This document shows, in pieces, positions 41,497 to 49,917 of a stretch of DNA of 64,000 bases. A program made the translations under genes and the position numbers. This DNA is from Alicyclobacillaceae bacterium (GTDB lineage Bacteria; Bacillota; Bacilli; Kyrpidiales; Kyrpidiaceae), in assembly GCA_029961045.1 (NCBI GenBank), contig JASBVN010000024.1, positions 28,193 through 92,192 on the forward strand, read 5' to 3'. Numbering within the stretch: position 1 is the first letter of the stretch; the number at the start of each line of letters is the position of its first letter. The notes under the pieces were generated by a model that was not told the DNA's origin, ran no database searches, and was given only the letters and a program-made list of their open reading frames with translations.

Positions 41497-43152
41497 TCAG
41501 TACCAGTCCACCGGAGCGTCGTCGATTTCCCACAAGGCACATCCCCGCAAGGGAAACGCCTTCCACAAAGCGGCGGGAAGATCCTTCCACGCCACCCGCT
41601 GATATTCGCACCCAAATGCGGCGGACAGTTTTGCCCAGTCCGGACCGGGCAGGTCGACATAAGCCTCTTCTCCGTACGCCTTCCGCTGGTTGTGCCGCAC
41701 CGAACCGTACGCCCGGTTGTTGAAAAGCAGGATCAACAGATCCGCCCCGACCTGCGCCGCCGTCGCCAGCTCCTGTAACGTGAACATCATACTCCCGTCC
41801 CCCGTCACCGCCACCGCCTGGCCGACCCCTGCCAGGGCGGCCCCCAAGGCGGCCGGGACGGCAAATCCCAAGGAACCGAAGTACATCGGATACATAAAGG
41901 TCCGGGGGCGCAAAACGGGAAAATACCGGGCCATGGCGATGCCCACGAGGGTGCTGTCCACCGCCAGCACCGCATCGCCGGGCAGAGCGTGGCGCACCGC
42001 CTGCATCCACTGCGCCAAGTCTTCTTCCACCTCCGAGGCCCGCCGGGCCGCCGCCGTTCTCGCGCGGTGGGCCCGCTCCGCCTGGCCGCCCGCCCGGGAT
42101 GCCGCCGATTCCCACGGCACGGCCTCCAGGATTTGTTTCAGCACCTCCCCCGGGGCACCGGCCACGACGGCGGTCAACCTCCCATCCCGGCGGACATCTC
42201 CGGGGCTCTCCGTGACGAGCACCACTTCTTTGTCCGGGCGGACGCCCCCGAACCATCCCCGAGCGGACCAGCGGGTGCCGACGGCCAAAATGCCGTCCGA
42301 CTCCTCGACGAGCCGTGCATCCTCGAGTCCCGGCGTCCACGTGGTGCCGGCAAACCAAGGATCGTCCCCAGGTATGATCCCCTTGGCGGTCACCGTCGTC
42401 AAGGCCGGTACCCCCCACCGGGCGACCAACTGCCGGATCAGAGGAGCCGCGTCGGGCGCCTCGGATCCCACCACCACCAGCGGCCGGCACCATCTCTGGA
42501 TCCGGGAGACCACCTCCCGGAGCCAGCCGTTCTCTCCGCCCGTCGCCTTCCAAACGGGAACATCCGGTGGAGTGCCGAAACGCCGGACCACTCCGCCCCC
42601 TCCCGAGAGGAGGCGGGCGTCGCTTCCGCCTTCACTTTCCTCCACGCGCGCATCGAGGAGGTCATAGGGAATCTCTACGTACATCGGAGCCGGCCGTCCG
42701 CGCCCCCGGCTTTCGAGAATCTCCCGCATCACCGCCGCCGCTTCCCCGGCGTTCCGCACCGCGCCGTAGACCTTGACCAAACCCTGCACCAGAGACCGTT
42801 GATCCGGCAATTCGTGCAGGGTGCCCCTTCCCCGTCCGACGTCGGAAGACGCCACCTCGGTGCTCACGACGATCATGCCGGAGGACTCCGCATCGGCCTC
42901 GGCGATACCCGTAAGGGCGTTTGTCAGCCCGGGACCCGTGATGGTCAAGAGGACGGCGTACCGGCCCGTCGCGCGAAAATACCCGTCGGCCATATACGCC
43001 GCCCCCAACTCATGCCGCGGCACCACGACCCGAATGCGCCCATCGCGGCGCAGAGCGTCAAAAAGCGCCATATTGTGAACGCCCGGAATCCCAAAGACCA
43101 CCTCGATGCCGGCCTCCGCCCACTGTTTAACCCACACATCTGCAATCCTCAA
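41497..43152 (-). CDS. Thiamine diphosphate-dependent enzyme, acetolactate synthase-like family
   Basis: VFGIPGVHNMALFDALRRDGRIRVVVPRHELGAAYMADGYFRATGRYAVLLTITGPGLTNALTGIAEA and ThDP motif VTGDGSMMFTLQELATAAQVGADLLILLFNN. TTG at 43152 preceded by GGAGGGG; ORF track start is 43188. Confidence 0.9.
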   Translation of the reverse strand: MRIADVWVKQWAEAGIEVVFGIPGVHNMALFDALRRDGRIRVVVPRHELGAAYMADGYFRATGRYAVLLTITGPGLTNALTGIAEADAESSGMIVVSTEVASSDVGRGRGTLHELPDQRSLVQGLVKVYGAVRNAGEAAAVMREILESRGRGRPAPMYVEIPYDLLDARVEESEGGSDARLLSGGGGVVRRFGTPPDVPVWKATGGENGWLREVVSRIQRWCRPLVVVGSEAPDAAPLIRQLVARWGVPALTTVTAKGIIPGDDPWFAGTTWTPGLEDARLVEESDGILAVGTRWSARGWFGGVRPDKEVVLVTESPGDVRRDGRLTAVVAGAPGEVLKQILEAVPWESAASRAGGQAERAHRARTAAARRASEVEEDLAQWMQAVRHALPGDAVLAVDSTLVGIAMARYFPVLRPRTFMYPMYFGSLGFAVPAALGAALAGVGQAVAVTGDGSMMFTLQELATAAQVGADLLILLFNNRAYGSVRHNQRKAYGEEAYVDLPGPDWAKLSAAFGCEYQRVAWKDLPAALWKAFPLRGCALWEIDDAPVDWY

Positions 43153-43412
43153 CCCCGTCGTCCCCTCCTCGATTTGATCCGCATCCATTCATCACGGAGT
43201 TCGGTCCGGTATGGATCGAGAAGCTCCTCCTTTCAAGCTTCTTCTTCGAAGGGTATCCTCCTCGCCCCGATTGCGCAACTTCGCCCCGGTTGCGCGGCGG
43301 CGCCGGCCCGCCTCACCCTCCGCCCCCGCCATCGCGATCCTCTCTCCAAAAAAATAGAGTGCTATATTTTAAGGAATTCGTATGTCACTTTTATGGAGTT
43401 CCCGAAAAAGTA

Positions 43413-43448
43413 TTGCGCCACAATGCCGGTTCTCGGTACAATATGTAC
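43413..43448 (+). promoter_or_regulatory. Candidate pckA promoter with a dyad over the -10
   Basis: TTGCGC (43413-43418) - 18 nt - TACAAT (43437-43442); near-palindrome GTACAATATGTAC at 43436-43448. Confidence 0.45.
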
Positions 43449-43476
43449 AACACTTTGAATCGGGAAAGGATGCGTC

Positions 43477-45060
43477 ATGAAGACGGATACGTTGGAGAAG
43501 GAGTTACTTCGGATCGCCCAAGCTCCGGAAGCCCGTCGCCAGTTGTCGGTTCCCCTGTTAATCGAAGCCGCCCTCGCCGGTCGCGAAGCGGTGCTGTCGG
43601 CGTCGGGCGCGCTGGTGGCGACGACGGGCAAGTATACGGGCCGTTCGCCGAAAGACAAGTTTATCGTGAAAGACCCGGCGAGTGAAGCCCAGATTCACTG
43701 GGGTCCGGTGAACCAGCCCTTCGACCGAGAACGATTCGAAGCCCTGGTCGCGCGGGTGGTGGACTACTTGGAGCAACGCCCGCGGTACGTCTTCGACGGT
43801 TTTGCCGGCGCCGATCCGCGGTACCGGTTGCCCATCCGGGTGATTACGGAACGCGCATGGCACAACCTCTTCGCGCACCAATTGTTTATCCGGCCGACCC
43901 CGGAGGAGTTGAAAAACCACGAGCCGGGTTTCACGGTTCTGGCGGCTCCGGGGTTTCAAGCGGTTCCCGAACGGGACGGCACCCGGTCGGAAGCGGCGAT
44001 CATCATCAGTTTCGAACATAAGGTCGTCTTAATCTGCGGAACGGAATACGCGGGAGAGATCAAAAAATCCATCTTCAGCGTGATGAACTACCTGTTGCCG
44101 AAACAAGGCATCCTGTCTATGCACTGCTCCGCCAACGTGGGCCCGGCGGGGGACGTCGCCCTCTTCTTCGGATTGTCGGGCACGGGAAAAACGACCCTGT
44201 CCGCCGACGCCGGACGGGAGTTGATCGGGGACGACGAGCACGGGTGGTCGGAGGACGGCGTCTTTAACATCGAAGGCGGATGTTATGCGAAATGTATCGG
44301 CCTGTCCCGGGAACAGGAGCCCCAGATTTGGGAGGCCATCCGGTTCGGCACCGTCCTCGAAAACGTGGTGCTCGATCCCGAGACGCGCCTGGAGCTGTAC
44401 GACCGCGCGGACTTAACGGAGAACACCCGGGCGGCTTATCCGGTGGACCACATCGCCAACGCCCGCATCCCCGGAATCGCCGGCCACCCGAACACGGTGA
44501 TTTTCCTGACGGCGGACGCCTACGGGGTGCTCCCGCCGATTGCCAAATTGACCCGGGAGCAGGCGATGTTCCACTTCCTGTCCGGTTACACCAGTAAGTT
44601 GGCGGGCACCGAAAGGGGAGTGACGGAGCCGGAAGCGACGTTCTCCACCTGCTTCGGGGCGCCCTTCTTGCCTTTGAAGCCGTCGGTATACGCCGAGATG
44701 CTCGGCCGCAAGATCGACCGCCACGACGTCCGGGTGTATCTGGTCAACACGGGCTGGAGCGGCGGACCTTACGGAGTGGGGAGCCGCATAAAGCTGGCCT
44801 ACACCCGCGCGATGGTTCGCGCGGCCCTCTCCGGCGCGCTGGACGGGGTGGAATACACCGTCGAACCCTTTTTCGGCCTCGCAGTGCCCCGTACGTGCCC
44901 CGACGTGCCTCCGGAAATCCTTTTGCCGCGAAACACGTGGGCGGACGGCGAGGCGTACGACGCCCAAGCCCGGGAGCTGGCCCGGCGTTTCCGGGACAAC
45001 ATCCGCCGCATGGAGGGCGTGCCGGAAAGGATTCTGGCCGCCGGGCCGAAGGCGGAATGA
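43477..45060 (+). CDS. pckA: Phosphoenolpyruvate carboxykinase (ATP)
   Basis: [78 protein letters not shown]. Confidence 0.97.
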   Translation: MKTDTLEKELLRIAQAPEARRQLSVPLLIEAALAGREAVLSASGALVATTGKYTGRSPKDKFIVKDPASEAQIHWGPVNQPFDRERFEALVARVVDYLEQRPRYVFDGFAGADPRYRLPIRVITERAWHNLFAHQLFIRPTPEELKNHEPGFTVLAAPGFQAVPERDGTRSEAAIIISFEHKVVLICGTEYAGEIKKSIFSVMNYLLPKQGILSMHCSANVGPAGDVALFFGLSGTGKTTLSADAGRELIGDDEHGWSEDGVFNIEGGCYAKCIGLSREQEPQIWEAIRFGTVLENVVLDPETRLELYDRADLTENTRAAYPVDHIANARIPGIAGHPNTVIFLTADAYGVLPPIAKLTREQAMFHFLSGYTSKLAGTERGVTEPEATFSTCFGAPFLPLKPSVYAEMLGRKIDRHDVRVYLVNTGWSGGPYGVGSRIKLAYTRAMVRAALSGALDGVEYTVEPFFGLAVPRTCPDVPPEILLPRNTWADGEAYDAQARELARRFRDNIRRMEGVPERILAAGPKAE

Positions 45061-45069
45061 AAATCGACA

Positions 45070-45110
45070 AAGGCGGCAGTCCCCCTGCTTCAGGAACTGC
45101 CGCCTTTTTT
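45070..45110 (+). terminator. Rho-independent terminator after pckA
   Basis: AAGGCGGCAGT (45070-45080) / ACTGCCGCCTT (45096-45106) stem followed by TTTT. Confidence 0.9.
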
Positions 45111-45342
45111 ATTTCCGGTCCGCCGATCCTTTCCGGCGGAACCGGATACTCCGGGCGCGCTCATTGGTCCGCACCCATTCCCATCCCCGGGAACTCCACT
45201 CCTCGATGATCCGGCGCACTTCCTCCTCCGACCACCGGTCCTCCGGCACATAAATCACTTTCCCCCGAAAATGGTTCGTCCAAAAATAGATCCCGAGAAA
45301 TGCGGCAGACAGACCGACGAAGACCGACAACAAAATGAGCAC
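45109..45342 (-). CDS. Small single-TM hypothetical protein
   Basis: 77 aa: MLILLSVFVGLSAAFLGIYFWTNHFRGKVIYVPEDRWSEEEVRRIIEEWSSRGWEWVRTNERARSIRFRRKG. Confidence 0.6.
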   Translation of the reverse strand: MLILLSVFVGLSAAFLGIYFWTNHFRGKVIYVPEDRWSEEEVRRIIEEWSSRGWEWVRTNERARSIRFRRKGSADRK

Positions 45343-45368
45343 GCGGCGCCACCTTCACCCGTTTCTCG

Positions 45369-46199
45369 TCATTCCCGCCCGGCGCTCCGGACACGACGCG
45401 GCGTCTCATTCCGGTCTTCCGGCAGTTGGTCGGGTTGCACGAACAACTGGGGCACCCCCCGAACCGGATGCGGAACGAGCACCGGCCTCGTGCCGTACAC
45501 GCTCTCGAGGACTTCGGGGGTCAGCACCTCCGCCGCCCTTCCGGAGGCGGCAACCCGCCCCCCGTGAATCAACACCAACCGGTCGCAATACAGGGCGGCC
45601 AGGTTCAGGTCGTGGAGCACCATGACCACCGCCAGGCCCCGCTCGCGTTGCCAGCGCCGGACCAGATCCAAAACCCGCACCTGATGGCCCAAATCCAAAA
45701 AGGTGGTCGGCTCGTCCAACAGCAACACACGCGGCTCTTGCGCCATCGTCCGGGCCAAGGCCACGAGCTGCCGCTGGCCTCCGCTGAGGCGGTCCACCCG
45801 TTCAGAGGCGACCTCCGCAAGCCCCACCTCCGCCAACACCCGCTCGACGATCTCCCGGTCCCGGGGCGTGATTCCGCGCAAGGGCCGGAGATAGGGGTGC
45901 CGGCCCATCATCACCGTATCATACACCGAAAACGGAAACGGCGTAAAGGCTTCTTGAGAGAGGACCGCCAGCCGCCGCGCCAGCTCCCGCCGCCGAAACG
46001 CTCCGACCGGCCTGCCCTCGACCCGCACCACGCCCCGGTCCGGCCGCTCCACTCCCGCGATCAGGCGCAACAGAGTCGTCTTTCCCGCTCCGTTCGGCCC
46101 GATTAGGCCGACCGCTCCGCCCGCCTCCGCCGTAAAGGAAATCCCCCTCAACACCGCCCGCGGGCCGAATGCCTTCCAAACCTCCCGCACCTCGACCAT
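45369..46199 (-). CDS. Cobalamin/iron-chelate type ABC transporter ATP-binding protein (BtuD/FecE-like)
   Basis: GAVGLIGPNGAGKTTLLRLIAGVERPDRGVVRVEGRPVGAFRRRELARRLAVLSQEAFTPFPFSVYDTVMMGRHPYL; LSGGQRQLVALARTMAQEPRVLLLDEPTTFLDLGHQ. Confidence 0.92.
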   Translation of the reverse strand: MVEVREVWKAFGPRAVLRGISFTAEAGGAVGLIGPNGAGKTTLLRLIAGVERPDRGVVRVEGRPVGAFRRRELARRLAVLSQEAFTPFPFSVYDTVMMGRHPYLRPLRGITPRDREIVERVLAEVGLAEVASERVDRLSGGQRQLVALARTMAQEPRVLLLDEPTTFLDLGHQVRVLDLVRRWQRERGLAVVMVLHDLNLAALYCDRLVLIHGGRVAASGRAAEVLTPEVLESVYGTRPVLVPHPVRGVPQLFVQPDQLPEDRNETPRRVRSAGRE

Positions 46200-46235
46200 T
46201 TGCCGCCTCCCCTCCCAATTTCGTCCCCGCACTTT

Positions 46236-47255
46236 TCATCGGGTGCGGCCCGAACGGCGCAACAGGTAGGCAAAAAACGGAGCCCCGAGAAAGGCCGTCA
46301 CGGCCCCGATCGGAATTTCTTGGCCCGGGACGGCCGCCCTCGCCGCATTGTCCGCCCAAAGCAGGAACAAACCCCCGGCCAGGGCGGACAGGGGCAGGAG
46401 GATCCGGTGGTCGGGCCCCGCCAACAGGCGCACGATATGAGGAACGACCAAACCCACAAAACCGATAATCCCCGACACCGCAACCGACGCCGACGCCGCC
46501 AGCGAAGCTGCGACTAAAATTTTCCATTTCCTCTTGCCCACATCTACTCCCAAATAGGCGGCCTGATCCTCTCCCAGGGTCATGACGTTCAATTCTCTCG
46601 CCCAGGCCACGAGCAAAGCCAAAGACACGAGAAAACAGGGCAATACGCCCGCCGCCAGCGCCGGATCCCGGTTGGCGAGACTGCCCATGAGCCACATCAT
46701 CACACCCGGCAACCGTTCCGCGGACGCCAGCATCAGCACGGTCAAAACGGCCCCCAGAAACGATTGAACCACCACTCCGGCCAGAAGGAGGGTTTCGTTT
46801 CTCATTCCACCGGCCATGCCGCCCAAGCGCAACACCGCCGCCAATCCGGCGAGTCCCCCCGCAAAAGCCAAGAGGGGAATCCCCCACACGCCGTACAAAC
46901 CCGCCCGCCCGCCGAACAACATCCCGGCGACGGCGGCCAGGGCCGCCCCCGAAGATACCCCCAAAATGAAGGGATCCGCGAGGGGATTGCGCAGCACCCC
47001 TTGGTAGGCCGCTCCGGCGACGGCGAGGCTGGCGCCGACCAACAAAGCCATTCCCACCCGGGGAAGGCGGAGATCCCAAACGACGGCCACCTCCCAATCG
47101 GGTACTCCCCCCGCCCCGGTGAGCCGGCCCCACACGGCCCGCCAGACGTCGGCCGTTTCGAGACCGGCAGGCCCGATCCGCAAGCTGATCAACACCGAAA
47201 CCGCGATCGACAGTCCGAGGACCCCGCCCCAGAGCCACGCTCGTTTCCCCGCCAT
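46236..47255 (-). CDS. FecCD-family ABC transporter permease (BtuC-like)
   Basis: LRLPRVGMALLVGASLAVAGAAYQGVLRNPLADPFILGVSSGAALAAV; GFVGLVVPHIVRLLAGPDHRILLPLSALAGGLFLLWADNAARA. Confidence 0.93.
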   Translation of the reverse strand: MAGKRAWLWGGVLGLSIAVSVLISLRIGPAGLETADVWRAVWGRLTGAGGVPDWEVAVVWDLRLPRVGMALLVGASLAVAGAAYQGVLRNPLADPFILGVSSGAALAAVAGMLFGGRAGLYGVWGIPLLAFAGGLAGLAAVLRLGGMAGGMRNETLLLAGVVVQSFLGAVLTVLMLASAERLPGVMMWLMGSLANRDPALAAGVLPCFLVSLALLVAWARELNVMTLGEDQAAYLGVDVGKRKWKILVAASLAASASVAVSGIIGFVGLVVPHIVRLLAGPDHRILLPLSALAGGLFLLWADNAARAAVPGQEIPIGAVTAFLGAPFFAYLLRRSGRTR

Positions 47256-47261
47256 CGACGA

Positions 47262-48269
47262 TCATCGGAACAAATCCGGATGGAAGAGTTTGGCCAGTGC
47301 TTCTACGGCGTCGACCACCCGCGGGCCCGGCCGGTTGACGAGATCCGAATCGACGACGTACACCCGGCCGGTTTTGACGGCGTCCACCGCGTCCCATCCC
47401 CGCCTTTGCTTCAATTTGGCCTCGGCGTCCGGCACATAGTACCCGTAGGTCAGGACAATCACCTGGGGATTGCTCCGGATGACTTTCTCGGCGTTGATCG
47501 GTTTCCACCCTTCCAGATCCGACGCGATGTTCACGCCCCCCGCCAGCCGGATCAATTCGTCCATGAACGTGTTGCGGCCCGGGGTAAACAATTGATCCGG
47601 GTCCACTTCCACGTACACCCTCGGCCGGCGTTCCGGGGGAACGGCGGCCACTTTGTCGGCGAGGACCCGGGCTTTCGCTTTCATCTGTTCCACCAGGGCC
47701 GCGGCCCGGTCCGTCCGGTTCGTGATCTCCCCCAACTGCTCAATGGTGCGGTACACCGCGTCGAGACTCTGGGGATCGTACATCACGGCCGTCAGCCCCG
47801 CCCGGCGGATCGCCTGCACCGTCTCCCGATTGTGGGACCCGAGCACCACGAGATCCGGGCGAAGAGCCGCCAGTTTTTCCACGGACGGGTTTAACCCGTC
47901 CAGGACCGCTTCCACCTTTTTTTGCACGTCGGGAGGATAGTGGTCGTAGGAGGTGACGGCCACCACCCGCCCCTCCAATCCCAGGGCGAACAGCGTTTCG
48001 GTGTGGCTGGGAATGAGGGACACAATCCGCGCAGGCTCTTTGGGAATCGTCACCGTCTCCCCGCTGTCGTCCCGAACGGTCAACGGATAGGCCACGGGCC
48101 CTTTCGCCGGAGTCGATTGCCCGCCCCCCGGGGCATCCGCCGGGCTTTTCGCCGGCGCGCCGCCTTGACCGCAAGCGACCAACGCGAAAAGCACGGCCAA
48201 AAGACTCCAACACTGAACCGCCCGTTTCCACCACCGGAACACCATGACACTTCCCGCCTTTCTCTCCAT
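47262..48269 (-). CDS. Cobalamin-type ABC transporter substrate-binding lipoprotein (BtuF-like)
   Basis: LLAVLFALVACGQGG lipobox; PLTVRDDSGETVTIPKEPARIVSLIPSHTETLFALGLEGRVVAVTSYDHYPPDVQKK; lies directly downstream of a B12 riboswitch. Confidence 0.9.
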   Translation of the reverse strand: MERKAGSVMVFRWWKRAVQCWSLLAVLFALVACGQGGAPAKSPADAPGGGQSTPAKGPVAYPLTVRDDSGETVTIPKEPARIVSLIPSHTETLFALGLEGRVVAVTSYDHYPPDVQKKVEAVLDGLNPSVEKLAALRPDLVVLGSHNRETVQAIRRAGLTAVMYDPQSLDAVYRTIEQLGEITNRTDRAAALVEQMKAKARVLADKVAAVPPERRPRVYVEVDPDQLFTPGRNTFMDELIRLAGGVNIASDLEGWKPINAEKVIRSNPQVIVLTYGYYVPDAEAKLKQRRGWDAVDAVKTGRVYVVDSDLVNRPGPRVVDAVEALAKLFHPDLFR

Positions 48270-48304
48270 ATCGAACCGTCCCGATTGTTGAAGAACATCA
48301 AAAG

Positions 48305-48326
48305 CCCCGGCCTCGGGGCCGGGGCA
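48305..48326 (-). terminator. Intrinsic terminator between riboswitch aptamer and btuF
   Basis: GCCCCGGCC (48305-48313) / GGCCGGGGC (48318-48326), 9-bp stem, 4-nt loop; on the minus strand followed by TTTTGATG. Confidence 0.8.
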
Positions 48327-48421
48327 AAAGGGAGACGACCTGCACACCGCACCGGTGCAGCACCCTTTTCGCAACAAACCGCTCCCAAGCCTTTCCTCGA
48401 AGGCCGCAGAGGGAGGCATCG

Positions 48422-48600
48422 ACCAGGTAGGTCTCCTGGCTTCCGGTTCATCGCGTCCCCTCGCCTTCCCCGCCTCCGAAGAGACGAGTGGCACACATGA
48501 GAGGACGCTCGCCGGTCACAGTGGCGGGACCGCCCGGGATTCTCACCCGGTTCCCCGTTACGCCCCAAGCGGGCACCTGGCCGGTTCCAACTCTCATAGG
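48422..48600 (-). ncRNA. Cobalamin (AdoCbl) riboswitch
   Basis: Minus strand GGAACCGGCCAGGTGCCCGC...GGGGAACCGGGTGAGAATCCCGGGCGGTCCCGCCACTGTGACCGG...GAAGCCAGGAGACCTACCTGG: conserved core plus B12 box. Ends approximate. Confidence 0.93.
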
Positions 48601-48749
48601 ATTTTCCGCGATCGGTGACTCTCGCATTCCGTCACTCGCACGTCCAGTATACCGGCTGAATCCGGCGGTTGTCTATGACCTCTTTTCGACCGACCGTTTG
48701 GATGCTATACTCCATTTGAACTTCCTACATTTTTTGAAGGAGGCCGGCC

Positions 48750-49898
48750 ATGATTCATCCATTTACTCAAGAACACGAAGAGTTGCGCAACGTCATTCGG
48801 CAATTCTTGCAAAAGGAAATCGTGCCTCATGTGGAACGGTGGGAGGCCGAACAAAAAGTCCCCCGGGAGATTTTGCGCAAAATGGGGTCGCTCGGCTATT
48901 TCGGCCTCAACATCGCGGAAGAATACGGGGGGAGCGGCGACAATCCGCTGGCGGAGGCAGTTTTGCACGAGGAGATCGGCCGGATCAACGCCTCCGGCTT
49001 TGCCAACACCGTAGGCGTTCACGTCGGCATCGCCATGCGCCCGGTGTACAAATTTGGAACCGAAGAACAAAAGCGCCGGTATGTGGTACCCGGAGTTCAG
49101 GGAGAAAAAATCGGCGCCTTGGCCATCACGGAACCCGGCGCCGGCTCCGACGTGGCTTCGATCCGCACCCGGGCTGTACGGGACGGCGATCACTACATCT
49201 TGTCGGGCAACAAGATCTTTATCACCAACGGCGTGTACGCGGATTTCTACGTCGTCGCCGCCCGAACCCGTCCGGAAGGCGGCCACAAGGGCCTGTCTCT
49301 GTTCATTGTCGACCGGGACACCCCTGGATTCCAGATTCAACGGAAACTCGAAAAGGTGGGCCTGCACTCCTCCGACACGGCGGAACTGTTCTTCGACGAT
49401 TGCCGGATCCCCGCGTCCCAACGGTTGGGGGAAGAGAATCAAGGGTTTTATCTCATCATGCAAAATTTTCAATGGGAACGCCTGATGATCGCCCTCCAGA
49501 CCCTCGGAACGGCTCAGGCGGTTCTGGATATGGCAGTGGAGTACGCCAAAACGCGGCAACAGTTCGGCGGCCCTCTCACCCAATTCCAGGTGATTCGCCA
49601 CCGGCTCGTGGACATGGCGGTGGAGGTGGCCAAAGCCCGGCACTTGACGTATCATGCCCTGGACCTGTTCGCCCGGGGAATCGATTGTGTGACGGAAACT
49701 TCCATGGCGAAACTCGTCGCCACGGAAGCCGCCTATCTGGTGGCCGACATGGCGGTTCAGATCCACGGCGGGTACGGCTACATGCAGGAATATCCCGTTC
49801 AACGGGCCTGGCGGGACATGCGGGTGACCCGGATTTACGCCGGCACCAACGAAATTATGAAGGAGATCATCGCCAAGCGGATGGAGCTCTTGCCCTGA
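48750..49898 (+). CDS. Acyl-CoA dehydrogenase family protein
   Basis: FTQEHEELRNVIRQFLQKEIVPHVERWE; GALAITEPGAGSDVASIRTRAVRDGDHYILSGNKIFITNG; QIHGGYGYMQEYPVQRAWRDMRVTRIYAGTNEIMKEIIAKRM. Confidence 0.94.
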   Translation: MIHPFTQEHEELRNVIRQFLQKEIVPHVERWEAEQKVPREILRKMGSLGYFGLNIAEEYGGSGDNPLAEAVLHEEIGRINASGFANTVGVHVGIAMRPVYKFGTEEQKRRYVVPGVQGEKIGALAITEPGAGSDVASIRTRAVRDGDHYILSGNKIFITNGVYADFYVVAARTRPEGGHKGLSLFIVDRDTPGFQIQRKLEKVGLHSSDTAELFFDDCRIPASQRLGEENQGFYLIMQNFQWERLMIALQTLGTAQAVLDMAVEYAKTRQQFGGPLTQFQVIRHRLVDMAVEVAKARHLTYHALDLFARGIDCVTETSMAKLVATEAAYLVADMAVQIHGGYGYMQEYPVQRAWRDMRVTRIYAGTNEIMKEIIAKRMELLP

Positions 49899-49917
49899 AC
49901 CGTTCGGGCCGGACCAT

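Noticed and set aside
45919-47508. 529-aa minus-strand ORF rich in Gly/Arg
   Set aside because: Same-strand alternate frame across the BtuC/BtuD-like genes; no motifs.
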